Assembly (NCBI GenBank): GCA_016764875.1
Contig: JAESQX010000026.1
Coordinates: 1-56,369, forward strand
Length of the DNA: 56,369 bases
DNA from: Gammaproteobacteria bacterium
GTDB taxonomy: Bacteria > Pseudomonadota > Gammaproteobacteria > Pseudomonadales > Pseudohongiellaceae
Direction: 5' to 3'
Shown: positions 8,484-18,639 of the stretch, one piece after another
Layout: every line of letters begins with the position of its first letter
Position numbering within the stretch: position 1 is the stretch's first letter
Position numbers and translations under genes: made by a program
Notes under the pieces: model-generated
Database searches by the model: none
The model's input: the letters and a program-made list of their open reading frames with translations, nothing else
Told to the model about the DNA's origin: nothing

Positions 8484-11400
8484 GTGGCCATGACAGAAGC
8501 AAAGGTAAAGTCATTCCTGGGGATTTTCGCCCGGGTACTGATAGTATTATTCAGCACTCAGGCAATAAATGTCTTTGCCCAACAAAGTGAAACCATACAT
8601 CATAGCTTAAAAGTTAGACTTGACCCTTATGGTCAGCATATCGCCGTAGACGATACCATTACGTTTCCGGCTGAATTTTCTACCAGGGACATCACTTTCC
8701 TTCTAAACAACAACCTGAGCATTACACAAAATTCTGCTCAGCATGTCTTGCTTGGCACGGCCGATTCAAGTGCCGCCGTGGGTATCAATAGCAGCGGTGC
8801 GGATACGGCAGATAGCAATCTTTTCAGTCTTTCTTTGCCCGGCAACTACAATCGGGTGGTGCTGAGTTATGAAGGAACAATATTTCAACAAACACAGCAG
8901 AATTCGGCTCAATATTCCCAAAGCTTTTCTGAAACCTCGGGCATTATTACTGACCAGGGTGTTTATCTGAACGGTGCCAGCCTATGGGTGCCAAATTTTC
9001 AATCGGAGTTGGTCACGTTTGACATGCAGGTGGAGTTTGCAGAAAGCTCCCGTAGCTGGACTGCTGTAAGTCAGGGTTCCGACAATGGAATTAATTCATG
9101 GGCTGAATCTAATCCCATGGAGGAAATTTATCTAATTGCCGCTGATTTTACGCGTTATTCTGCGGAGACAGATAATGTGGATATGCTCGTATTTCTGCGT
9201 CAACCGGATCCGAATCTGGCTGCCAGATACCTGGACGCAACGCAAAGATACCTGGCACTTTATGAGCCATTGCTGGGAGATTACCCGTTTGACAAATTTG
9301 CTTTAATTGAGAACTTCTGGGAAACCGGTTACGGGATGCCGTCCTTTACACTCCTGGGTCAGCAGATTATTCGTTTCCCGTTTATTATCGATTCATCCTA
9401 CCCCCATGAAATATTGCATAACTGGTGGGGGAACGGGGTCTATCCCGATTATGAAACCGGCAATTGGAGTGAAGGTTTAACAGCCTATCTTGCCGACCAT
9501 CTGTTTCAGGAAATGAATGGCCTTGGGCACGTATATCGGAAAGACAATCTTATCCGTTACAAAAACTACGTGGCCAATGATACCGATTTTCCATTAAGCC
9601 AGTTTACCTCCCGCAACTCGGCCGCATCGCAGGCTGTAGGTTATGGCAAGACTATGATGCTTTGGCATATGTTGCGTCAGGAAGTTGGCGATGAATTGTT
9701 TATCGAAGGATTAAGACAGTTGTACAGTAATTACAAATTTCAGCAGATTGGATTTGCTGAAATTGCTCGGTTATTTTCTGAACTGACTCAGCAGGATCTG
9801 CAGCCTTTCTTTGATCAGTGGGTAAATCGAACAGGAGCCCCTCAAATAGAAATGTCTGTTGAGGAAGCTAGCGATAATCAGGCAAGGATTATGTTTGCCC
9901 AGATACAAAGCAGCGAGTCCTACAGTATTAACATTCCCGTTGCACTTTTTTACGCAGGTGAAGAAGAACCACAGATTTATCACATTCCTCTATCTCAACG
10001 TTTTGAAGGTGTCATGGCAGACAATTATGAGAATCTAGAGGCGGTTATTGTAGATCCCTACTTCGATGTGTTTCGCCAGTTGGATCGGGAGGAAATTCCC
10101 CCCGTGATCGGTCAGTTATTCGGTGCTACTGAAATTAGCTTTGTCGTGCCACGGGAAAATAGAGAGCAGTGGGTGCAGTTGGCAGAGTCTTTTGCCGAGG
10201 GTGTCGATGCAGAGATAATTATGGTGGAAGACCTGACCGCTCTGCCGGATGACAGGTCGGTATGGATTCTGGGTAAGCAAAACCCTTTTTCACCAACCGT
10301 GGAGGAAGCCGTATCACTGTATGAGGTGGTTTTTTCTGACGCGGGTTTTACGCTTTCCGGCAGTCAGGTTGAGTACCTTGATCGAAGTTCCGTACTGACC
10401 GCTCGCCACCCTTTGAATGATGAGTTGGCCATAGGCTGGATACATGTGGATGACATGGTAGCCATGCCCGGGATGATCGAGAAATTGCCCCACTATGGCA
10501 AGTATTCCTTTTTAAGTTTTATCGGGGTCGAACCTGTCAATGATGTTAAAGGCGTCTGGAGCAGCCCAAATTCTCCGATGCAATGGATGAAGCCTGATTT
10601 GCCAGAGGGCTATCAACTGGCGGCGCTACCAATGGTTGAACCGCTGGCTGAACTACCGCCAAAATATTTACCTGAACAGTTACAGCGTCATATATTGGCC
10701 CTGGCGTCTGAGCAGATGCAGGGCCGGAAAATAGGCACCCCGGGGGCGGATAATGCCGCCAGTTATATTGCTCAGCAGTTCAGGGAAGTGGGACTGAAAA
10801 CTCTAGGGGGTACCTATATACACCAGTGGACGGAATCAGTGCCCAATATGGGTGAGGTGCAATTACGAAATGTTATTGGCGTAATCCAGGGCAGTGACCG
10901 CCAGCTAAGCGCCAGACCTGTTGTCCTGGGAGCGCACTATGACCACCTGGGTTTTGATGGAGGTAAAAATTATTACGGTGCTGATGATAATGCTTCTGGA
11001 GTCAGCGTCATGATTGAAGTGGCCGCTAAACTGGCCAGATCGTTTACGCCTAGTCGTACTATTATTTTTGTTGCGTTTAGTGGCGAAGAATTCGGGCTAC
11101 TGGGGTCAAAACATTTTGTTGAGAGTCCTCCCCGGCCTTTTCTAACCAGTGATTTGTTTGCCATGGTGAATATGGACAGTGTTGGCCGTCTGGAAGGACG
11201 GGATCTTCAGATTTTTGGAGGGGACAGTGCTTACGAGTGGCGGTTCATGGCGCAGGGAATTGGCTTCACTATAGGTGTGAATTCCAGCCTGGTGGAGCCG
11301 GTTATCGCCAGCAGTGATCATGTAAGTTTCCTGAATAATGGTATTCCGGCAATTCACCTGTTTGCCGGGGTGCATGCAGATTACCACCAGCCATCGGATA

Positions 11401-11810
11401 CGGCGGACAAGGTGGATTTCTCGGGCATGTCTGATATTGCACTGTGGGTTGAAGAAGCGATGGTTTTTCTGGCGGACAGGGAAGCGCCACTGCGCATAAC
11501 CCTTGACGGTGCCCAGGTGCAAGTTAGTGAGGGCTCACCGACAGCAAGGGAAGCCAGTCTAGGAACGGTTCCCGATTTCAGCTTTGTTGGTGAAGGTGTT
11601 CGAATTTCAGATGTAACACCCGGCGGCGCAGCAGAGGAAGCAGGATTACTTCCAGGGGATGTGCTGTTGCGCTACAACGATGGGGTAATTACTGATCTGC
11701 AAAATTATTCTGACTTGATCCGGCAGTCTGCCCCGGGCGACGTGATTGAAATGCAAATCCGCAGAGACAATCAGAACCTGTTGCTACCGGTTACGCTGAA
11801 ATCTCGCTAG
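8484..11810 (+). CDS. Exported M1-type peptidase + M28-type peptidase + C-terminal PDZ fusion (1108 aa)
   Basis: HEILHNWWGNG(x18)E gluzincin motif; M28 ligands GAHYDHLG, ADDNASG, FSGEEFGLLGS, NMDSVGR, HADYHQPSDT; PDZ GVRISDVTPGGAAEEAGLLPGDVLLRYN. Alternative ATG at 8490. Confidence 0.88.
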   Translation: MAMTEAKVKSFLGIFARVLIVLFSTQAINVFAQQSETIHHSLKVRLDPYGQHIAVDDTITFPAEFSTRDITFLLNNNLSITQNSAQHVLLGTADSSAAVGINSSGADTADSNLFSLSLPGNYNRVVLSYEGTIFQQTQQNSAQYSQSFSETSGIITDQGVYLNGASLWVPNFQSELVTFDMQVEFAESSRSWTAVSQGSDNGINSWAESNPMEEIYLIAADFTRYSAETDNVDMLVFLRQPDPNLAARYLDATQRYLALYEPLLGDYPFDKFALIENFWETGYGMPSFTLLGQQIIRFPFIIDSSYPHEILHNWWGNGVYPDYETGNWSEGLTAYLADHLFQEMNGLGHVYRKDNLIRYKNYVANDTDFPLSQFTSRNSAASQAVGYGKTMMLWHMLRQEVGDELFIEGLRQLYSNYKFQQIGFAEIARLFSELTQQDLQPFFDQWVNRTGAPQIEMSVEEASDNQARIMFAQIQSSESYSINIPVALFYAGEEEPQIYHIPLSQRFEGVMADNYENLEAVIVDPYFDVFRQLDREEIPPVIGQLFGATEISFVVPRENREQWVQLAESFAEGVDAEIIMVEDLTALPDDRSVWILGKQNPFSPTVEEAVSLYEVVFSDAGFTLSGSQVEYLDRSSVLTARHPLNDELAIGWIHVDDMVAMPGMIEKLPHYGKYSFLSFIGVEPVNDVKGVWSSPNSPMQWMKPDLPEGYQLAALPMVEPLAELPPKYLPEQLQRHILALASEQMQGRKIGTPGADNAASYIAQQFREVGLKTLGGTYIHQWTESVPNMGEVQLRNVIGVIQGSDRQLSARPVVLGAHYDHLGFDGGKNYYGADDNASGVSVMIEVAAKLARSFTPSRTIIFVAFSGEEFGLLGSKHFVESPPRPFLTSDLFAMVNMDSVGRLEGRDLQIFGGDSAYEWRFMAQGIGFTIGVNSSLVEPVIASSDHVSFLNNGIPAIHLFAGVHADYHQPSDTADKVDFSGMSDIALWVEEAMVFLADREAPLRITLDGAQVQVSEGSPTAREASLGTVPDFSFVGEGVRISDVTPGGAAEEAGLLPGDVLLRYNDGVITDLQNYSDLIRQSAPGDVIEMQIRRDNQNLLLPVTLKSR

Positions 11811-12222
11811 TAGTTTCAACAGGTATTTTTTCAATTTATCAAGAAAGTGAAATAAACACGGTCATAACACTCAACAACAGGCTGAAAATGATCAAGCCGC
11901 GTAGACTGAAGACGGATTTAACCGGTGCCCAGTTGTAAGTTTCCTCTTCAACGAATAGACAGTGTTGTGCCTTTTTAAAAACTTTCAAAAATCTCTCCTG
12001 TGCCAGCATCTTGGTTGATTCATATTGAGGGAAGGAAGTTTGCGGAAATTCATTGGCACTGTCGAGTATGCAAAAGGGCAATGCAGTGAAGAATTCTGTC
12101 CCAATTGTGGCAATTGGAGATAACAGCCTATGGCCCGGCTGTTTGGCAGTGTTTGCCGCGTGACCAGGGCAGGAATTAGTCAGAGGATCGCCTAATTGTA
12201 TTTGCGCCAGCCAGAGAATGTT

Positions 12223-13023
12223 ATGACCAGTTGTTTTTTTACAAGCAGGAATATATGGCTACTGTGTGTCATGATTTTAATCAGTGGCTGTGGTGCGCTC
12301 TCACTGGATGAAGAAAATCGTCTTGGAGACGAAGAAGTTATCAGGATTGCCAGCAACACCTCCGGGGTTACCGACCCTGAGATTATCGCCTATATAGACG
12401 AGGTAGTGGCTAATCTGCTTGCCGCGTCACCGGCAGGTGCGCAGGAAATCACCCTACGAATAATCAATAGCGAAGCATTCAACTCCTTTGCCATTGCCGG
12501 GGGTAATATTTATCTGACCACGGGCACCATATTGGCCTGCAGAAATGTGTCCGAACTGGCAAGCATACTGGCCCATGAAATCGCCCATGTTAAACAGGGT
12601 CATATCACCAACGGTTACCGGCGTTATCAGGCTTCCCGCAAAACAGCCCAACTGGCTGGTATTACGCTTGCAATTGCAACTGGAAATCCCTTCATCGCCG
12701 GAGCAGGTGACGTTGCAGCGAATATGGGCTCGTCGATATATATAGGCATCCATTCCCGAGCCAGTGAGACGGAAGCTGATGAGCTGGCATATCATATTAT
12801 GCAGGGGGCCGGTTATGATCCCCGTTCCCAGCTCACGCTGCTCGCCCGGTTGCGAATATCTACTATAGGGCAAGAGATTCCGCCGCCCTTCCTGCTGACA
12901 CATCCGCTGCCGCAAGAGCGAATGACTGAAACTGAAAATAGACTGCGGTTATTCACTGAAAAGAAGGGATTCAAGGTCAACGATGAGGGGAGACTGGAGG
13001 CGATTCAAAACAGGTTAAAGTGA
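12223..13023 (+). CDS. M48-family metalloprotease lipoprotein
   Basis: Lipobox LISGC; LAHEIAHVKQGH (HExxH); SETEADELAYHIMQGAGYDP. Confidence 0.88.
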   Translation: MTSCFFTSRNIWLLCVMILISGCGALSLDEENRLGDEEVIRIASNTSGVTDPEIIAYIDEVVANLLAASPAGAQEITLRIINSEAFNSFAIAGGNIYLTTGTILACRNVSELASILAHEIAHVKQGHITNGYRRYQASRKTAQLAGITLAIATGNPFIAGAGDVAANMGSSIYIGIHSRASETEADELAYHIMQGAGYDPRSQLTLLARLRISTIGQEIPPPFLLTHPLPQERMTETENRLRLFTEKKGFKVNDEGRLEAIQNRLK

Positions 13024-13173
13024 CTATGTCTTCGTCGTTAGGCTGCATTGGCTAATCATAGATAGTTACAATAACGGCATTGCCTTTTGTTATAGCTGGT
13101 TTAGACTTTTCCAGAGGATCTCTGATCATGTATTTAGTCAGAGCTCCCCTGGTATGGGAATCGGAATACACTT

Positions 13174-14208
13174 ATGAGAAAAAGCGCACTGTTTCATTAT
13201 GTGTCAGCGGGAGTTCTGCTTATGGCCCTGGTAGCGGGTAGTGCTGCACAAGCACAGAAATTGGTTGTTGCCCACCGGGGAGCGAGTGGTTACCTGCCTG
13301 AGCATACTCTGGAGGCCAAGGCTATGGCCCATGCCATGGGAGCTCACTACATCGAACAGGATGTTGTGATGACTCGGGATGACCAGCTCATCGTGCTGCA
13401 CGACATAACACTGGATAGAACCACCGATGTGGCTGAACGATTCATGGGTCGGGCGCGGGAAGATGGTAAGTATTACGCAATCGATTTTACCCTGGATGAA
13501 ATCAGAACATTACAGGTAAGAGAGGCGGTCCGTAATGACAATGGGCTGGAAAGCGTTATTTATAAAAATCGTTTTCCTCTGGATAAATCACGCTTCCGAA
13601 TTAACACCCTGGCTGAAGAAATAGAACTCATTCAAGGGCTGAACAAATCAACCGGAAGGGATGTCGGCATCTACCCGGAAGTAAAGTCACCTTCTTTTCA
13701 TCGCAGAGAAGGTAAAGACTTAAGTAGTGCTCTGGTAGCCATGCTGAAAGATTATGGCTACACCTCCAGGGAGCACAAAGTTTTTTTACAGACTTTCGAT
13801 TTTAATGAGTTAAAAATTATTCACGACGAAGTTATGCCGGCAGCGGGAGTGGATATTAAACTGGTGCAGCTCATTTCCGACAGTGAAGATTTTGCCTGGA
13901 TGAAAGATGACTCAGGCATGGCCACTATTGCGGTCTATGCTGATGGCATTGGCCCCGACAAAAGCATGATCATAGCGACGGATACCCCCGTGGGTAGGGT
14001 TGCTTCCAGCGACCTGGTTGACCTTGCCCATAGCCATGGCATGGAGGTGCACCCTTATACCTTCAGGCTCGATCCGGGGCAGGTGCCTGGATACGCCAAA
14101 GATTTTGAAGAATTATTACAGCTCTTTTATGTTGAGGTTGGTGTCGATGGTGTATTTACGGATTTTCCTGACCGGGCTGTCCGGTTTTTAAATTCCCGTG
14201 GTATATAA
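13174..14208 (+). CDS. glpQ: Periplasmic glycerophosphodiester phosphodiesterase (GlpQ-like)
   Basis: Signal peptide; VVAHRGASGYLPEHTLEA...YIEQDVVMTRDDQLIVLHD; FTDFPDRAVRFL. Confidence 0.9.
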   Translation: MRKSALFHYVSAGVLLMALVAGSAAQAQKLVVAHRGASGYLPEHTLEAKAMAHAMGAHYIEQDVVMTRDDQLIVLHDITLDRTTDVAERFMGRAREDGKYYAIDFTLDEIRTLQVREAVRNDNGLESVIYKNRFPLDKSRFRINTLAEEIELIQGLNKSTGRDVGIYPEVKSPSFHRREGKDLSSALVAMLKDYGYTSREHKVFLQTFDFNELKIIHDEVMPAAGVDIKLVQLISDSEDFAWMKDDSGMATIAVYADGIGPDKSMIIATDTPVGRVASSDLVDLAHSHGMEVHPYTFRLDPGQVPGYAKDFEELLQLFYVEVGVDGVFTDFPDRAVRFLNSRGI

Positions 14209-14245
14209 TGGGCATCATCCACTTTTATAAAATTTTGGAGACCGT

Positions 14246-14938
14246 ATGACAACTGTACTGATAACGGGTAGCAACCGGGGTATAGGCATGGAGTTCGTAA
14301 AACAATATCTCGACCGTGGTTATAGTGTAATTGCTGCTTGTCGCGATATTGATTCAGCAACGGAACTGGCAGAAATGAGCAAAGGTTCGGCTGAACTTCG
14401 TCTGCTTCAGCTGGATGTTGCCAGCGAGGAATCCATGCAGAACTTTGCGGCGGCTCTGGGAAACCAGGCCATCGATATTTTTATCAACAATGCAGGGGTC
14501 TATGGGCCAAGGGATAGCCAGTTTGGCAACGTGACTTCGAAGGGCTGGATTGAGGCATTGCAAATAAATGCTGTGGCACCGTTACTGTTGACCCAGCGCC
14601 TGATTGAGAATCTACGCCAGGGCGCTGATAAAAAACTGATCTATATTACTTCGAAGATGGGTTCAATCGACGACAATCATGGTGGGGGTGCCTATGTTTA
14701 CCGCAGCTCCAAAACCGCGTTAAACCAGGTAGTAAAGAGTCTCTCGGTTGACCTTGCCGGTGACGGCTTCATCACCGCAGTCCTGCATCCCGGCTGGGTG
14801 AGGACAGACATGGGTGGCCCCAACGGGCTTATTGATGCTGAAACCAGCATTGGTGGTATGATTTCGGTCATTGACGAACTTCAGCCGCAAAAGTCAGGTG
14901 GATTCTACGCCTATGATGGTGCCGAGATTCCCTGGTAA
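14246..14938 (+). CDS. SDR family oxidoreductase
   Basis: VLITGSNRGIGMEF; NNAGVYG; YRSSKTALN. Confidence 0.92.
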   Translation: MTTVLITGSNRGIGMEFVKQYLDRGYSVIAACRDIDSATELAEMSKGSAELRLLQLDVASEESMQNFAAALGNQAIDIFINNAGVYGPRDSQFGNVTSKGWIEALQINAVAPLLLTQRLIENLRQGADKKLIYITSKMGSIDDNHGGGAYVYRSSKTALNQVVKSLSVDLAGDGFITAVLHPGWVRTDMGGPNGLIDAETSIGGMISVIDELQPQKSGGFYAYDGAEIPW

Positions 14939-15101
14939 AGGCGCTCTCACATTGGTTGGCAGATTCTGTGGATTCTGTTTCTTTTACCTAAAAAACATTA
15001 ATAAAAATCTTTAACGGGTGCGCAGCAACAGCATTCAGGGATAGAAATTCTGCGCCGATAAACAGAGAGTATTTTCTCGTATTTGTGTGAATGATAATTA
15101 A

Positions 15102-15659
15102 ATGCCCACGACTACAAAAATATTGAGATTGAATAAAGCAGGCCATCCAGTGTCCTGGTTGAGCCGCGAAGAAACCGCCACTCTGATAGTCAAGGATCAG
15201 GTAATCTGGTCTCTGGGTAATACTGTGATGGAGATTCGGGGGGGCCTGAATCGAAGCGGTTTGCAATCCGTATTAAAACTTCCAAGTATCATTGCCTGCG
15301 TGGGCAAGGTTCATCTGGATCATTATTATCCTCCTCTGGAAAATAAATTCCTGTTTCGTCGGGATAAGAACCTCTGCATGTACTGCGGTGGTGAGTTCGC
15401 GTTCCATGAATTGTCCAGGGATCATGTGCAGCCACTGTCCAGGGGAGGCAAGGATGTGTGGACCAATGTGGTCACCTCATGTCGTCGTTGTAACAATCGC
15501 AAAGCGGATCGTTCGCCGGAAGAATCCCATATGGAGCTGTTGGCCGTGCCATTTGTTCCCAATCAATATGAATTTCTCTACCTGTCCAATCACAATGTGC
15601 TGGCGGATCAGATAGAATTCCTTGCCGCTCGATTTTCATCACATATAACGCTTTCGTGA
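15102..15659 (+). CDS. HNH endonuclease
   Basis: CMYCGG...LSRDHVQPLSRGGKDVWTNVVTSCRRCNNRKADRSPEE. Confidence 0.9.
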   Translation: MPTTTKILRLNKAGHPVSWLSREETATLIVKDQVIWSLGNTVMEIRGGLNRSGLQSVLKLPSIIACVGKVHLDHYYPPLENKFLFRRDKNLCMYCGGEFAFHELSRDHVQPLSRGGKDVWTNVVTSCRRCNNRKADRSPEESHMELLAVPFVPNQYEFLYLSNHNVLADQIEFLAARFSSHITLS

Positions 15660-15814
15660 GTGATGCTATTGCCGCGTGTCTGGCAATCTGCTCAGGCTAC
15701 TGTCGTGCTGGTAATTAAAATTTTTAAGCAGTATAAAGGCATCAACTGTAGGGTCCCTTAAACTAGGGGGCTTCTTATTAAACCAATGTCTATTTAGAAT
15801 TAGCGAGTCAATCT

Positions 15815-17035
15815 ATGGCTGAGTTCGGTAAAATTATTTTTAATCACAAATGGTTTTTATTGTTCAGCGGGCTGTTAACAGCCTGTCAAATCGCGGATGC
15901 ACAACGGGGTTTCGTTAGCTTCAGCAAAAATACTCTGGACGAAACCATGCAGGGTGGCTACGGGGTAGACATCGCTGACGTGGATGGCGATGGCCTGCTG
16001 GATATCGTGGCACTGGCCACCAATCCAGGGACATTTGTCTGGTACCAGAATCCTGGTTGGCAACGATTTACGATTTCCACAAAGACTGAAAGGAATATAG
16101 CCAGTGCCGCCCATGATATTGATGGGGACGGCGATATAGACCTGGTTCTGGCAAGTGAATTTGCCCTGGGTCGTTCTCGCGAGGGGGGAACAATTCACTG
16201 GTTGGAGAATCCAGGCAATCCTGTACAGAATCAGGAATGGGCGATGCATTATATAGATGAAATTCCAACTTCCCATCGCGTCAAGTGGGGGGACGTGAAT
16301 GGTGACGGCGAAATGGAACTGATTAATCTGCCAATCATTGGTGTTGGCGCTGAGGCTCCGCTTTATGACGTCAATCTGGAATTGACTGCTTACTCGATAC
16401 CTCCAGACCCTCATACCGAACCCTGGCCAGGCGTAGTACTGGATCAGTCACTACAAGTGGCTCATGGCATTCAGATGGTGCAGTGGGATGATGACGGTCG
16501 CACCGATATACTCACCGCCAGTTTTCAGGGAGTGCAGTTGTTCCAATTAGGTGTGGAGGGTAAACAGGTCTTGAAGCGGCAGATAGGGGAGGGCTTCTTG
16601 GGTGAAAAGCCAGGCATAGGATCCAGTGAAGTGGGAATGGGACGCTTTGCATCGGGTCAGCGTTTTGTCGCCGCCATTGAACCCTGGCATGGTAACGAGG
16701 TAGTTGTTTATACCGCAGGAAGCGATAGCAGTGCGCCGTGGAACCGCGAAACTATCGAAACCGAATTTGTGGGGGGGCATGCACTGGTTGTGGCTGATCT
16801 TGATAATGATTCTCAGGATGAAATCATTGCGGGTCATCGCAGCGAGCCTTTTAATTTGTTCATTTACCGTTTTAACAGTGAAAATCAACAGTGGGATCGC
16901 ATTGATCTTGATTTGGGTGGCATAGGCCTGGCCGGACTGGTGGTGGAAGACTTAAATGGAGACGGATTCAAGGATATTGTGGCAATAGGTGCTTCTACCC
17001 ACAATGTTGTGTACTACGAGAACAGAGGCAAATAG
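15815..17035 (+). CDS. VCBS/FG-GAP repeat-containing secreted protein
   Basis: Signal peptide; DVDGDGLLDIVAL, DIDGDGDIDLVLA, DVNGDGEMELI, DLNGDGFKDIVAI repeats. Confidence 0.88.
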   Translation: MAEFGKIIFNHKWFLLFSGLLTACQIADAQRGFVSFSKNTLDETMQGGYGVDIADVDGDGLLDIVALATNPGTFVWYQNPGWQRFTISTKTERNIASAAHDIDGDGDIDLVLASEFALGRSREGGTIHWLENPGNPVQNQEWAMHYIDEIPTSHRVKWGDVNGDGEMELINLPIIGVGAEAPLYDVNLELTAYSIPPDPHTEPWPGVVLDQSLQVAHGIQMVQWDDDGRTDILTASFQGVQLFQLGVEGKQVLKRQIGEGFLGEKPGIGSSEVGMGRFASGQRFVAAIEPWHGNEVVVYTAGSDSSAPWNRETIETEFVGGHALVVADLDNDSQDEIIAGHRSEPFNLFIYRFNSENQQWDRIDLDLGGIGLAGLVVEDLNGDGFKDIVAIGASTHNVVYYENRGK

Positions 17036-17118
17036 ATAGAAATTTTTTAGCGCACAATTCGCAGCCGGATTACAGAGCAAACCAGTGGCCCCGTAACTTG
17101 TTTTCAGCACCGATGCCC

Positions 17119-18405
17119 CTAGGGGGATGGAACCTGATTTCCCGCTACCCAGACAGACTCGATAGTTCGGGTATTTTCGATATCGTCCAGTGGATTCTCA
17201 TCCAGTACAATAAAGTCACCCCACTTGCCCGGCTCCAGGGTCCCAAGATCACTCATGTTCATACATTCGGCCGCTTTGCCGGTAGCGGCATGGATAGCTT
17301 CCATTTCTGACATGCCGGCTTGTACCATCAGCCAGATTTCCATGTGCTCAAAATAGCCCTGAAAGCGGGCGGGGGGACCGGAATCAGTGCCCATGGCAAT
17401 GGCTACACCGGCGTCAGATAGCGCCCCCACATTATCCATGGCAACTTCCAGGGCAATTTTGTATTGCTGCGCCGATGCACTGTTGCGCAGTTGCGATTGT
17501 CGTTCAGGACTTCTCAGTTCTTCAAGTACCTGGGGGTCTACTTCTTTGAGGAAAAATGGATCGGAAAAAAAATCAGGTTCGCTTTCATAAATGAAAGTGG
17601 AGATTTCCCGGGTCAGAGTTGGTACGTAACAAACTCCCTTTTCATTGATCAGGTTAATGAGTTCCTGATCTACTTGTTCATCTCTGATGCTGTGGGCAAT
17701 AAGGTCAGCACCTGCCTTCAATACTGCTTTGGCATCATCCAGGTAATACAGATGTACTGCCACTGGCAGCCGTCGAATATGGGCCTGGTCAATGATCGCC
17801 TCGAATACCTCCGGTGTTGGTTTCGGCGTTCTGCCCAGATTGTCGTCAACCCGGGTTTTGATGTAGTTGGCTCCCAGGTCAGCTGCCCGGTTAACGGCAT
17901 CACGTACTTCGTCGGGAGTATTACCGCTGATAACGGCACCGGCTACAAACAAGCGGGCACGATCCAGGTCAGCATTGAGCTGGGCATCTCGTAATGCAAA
18001 ACCTTCCTCTTCATCACCCCCCAGGCTATTTACGGTAGTAATACCGTAGCGTGCATAAAGGCTTAGCTGGCGTAGCAGGTTATCGGTATTGTAGTGGTCT
18101 CTTTCAAGCCCCAGGGTACCTCCGACATGGCCATGGGCATTAATCAGCCCGGGCATAATGGTTTTGCCCCTTACATCCACAGTCTCTGCATCGTCCGGCA
18201 CAGTGACCGCCGTAGCCGGACCAACTGAACGAATTCTGCCGTTGGTGACAACCAGCACGCCGTTTTCGATTGGGTCTGCTCCGGTGCCATCAATAATAAT
18301 TGCACCAACAAAAGCAATGCTGCCTTCATTAGCCAGTAATTGTGGTGCCGGCAATAGTGCGAGTAGAGCCAATGGCAGTATTTTGAACCAGCTCGACTTG
18401 ATCAT
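17119..18405 (-). CDS. Exported amidohydrolase family protein
   Basis: Signal peptide; VRGKTIMPGLINAHGHVGG; MGTDSGPP; GTLEPGKWGDFIVLDENPLDDI. Confidence 0.9.
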   Translation of the reverse strand: MIKSSWFKILPLALLALLPAPQLLANEGSIAFVGAIIIDGTGADPIENGVLVVTNGRIRSVGPATAVTVPDDAETVDVRGKTIMPGLINAHGHVGGTLGLERDHYNTDNLLRQLSLYARYGITTVNSLGGDEEEGFALRDAQLNADLDRARLFVAGAVISGNTPDEVRDAVNRAADLGANYIKTRVDDNLGRTPKPTPEVFEAIIDQAHIRRLPVAVHLYYLDDAKAVLKAGADLIAHSIRDEQVDQELINLINEKGVCYVPTLTREISTFIYESEPDFFSDPFFLKEVDPQVLEELRSPERQSQLRNSASAQQYKIALEVAMDNVGALSDAGVAIAMGTDSGPPARFQGYFEHMEIWLMVQAGMSEMEAIHAATGKAAECMNMSDLGTLEPGKWGDFIVLDENPLDDIENTRTIESVWVAGNQVPSP

Positions 18406-18639
18406 GGTGCCTCTCCTTTTTCTGTCATTGGAGCCGAAACCGGGACGAAAATCAATGTTTCTTGTAGATATCAAAGGCCAGAAACTTTTGAGTCATTATT
18501 TTATAACGATCGGTTATTCGAAATAATAAACGCTCTGTTATTACTCAATGTTTACTTGGGAAGAGGGTAAAGCAGAATGAGCCAGCCCGTATAAATTGAC
18601 CTGTGGGGCAGATACCTTAGCCTGCGGTTATAAATCTTT

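Noticed and set aside
15102-15659. HNH protein as part of a defence or mobile system
   Set aside because: Isolated HNH gene between housekeeping-type genes; no methylase, integrase, phage or toxin partner
15875-16414. 179-aa minus-strand ORF
   Set aside because: Antisense to the VCBS-repeat gene with clear DxDGDG repeats
17464-17994. 176-aa plus-strand ORF
   Set aside because: Antisense to the amidohydrolase gene, no recognisable features
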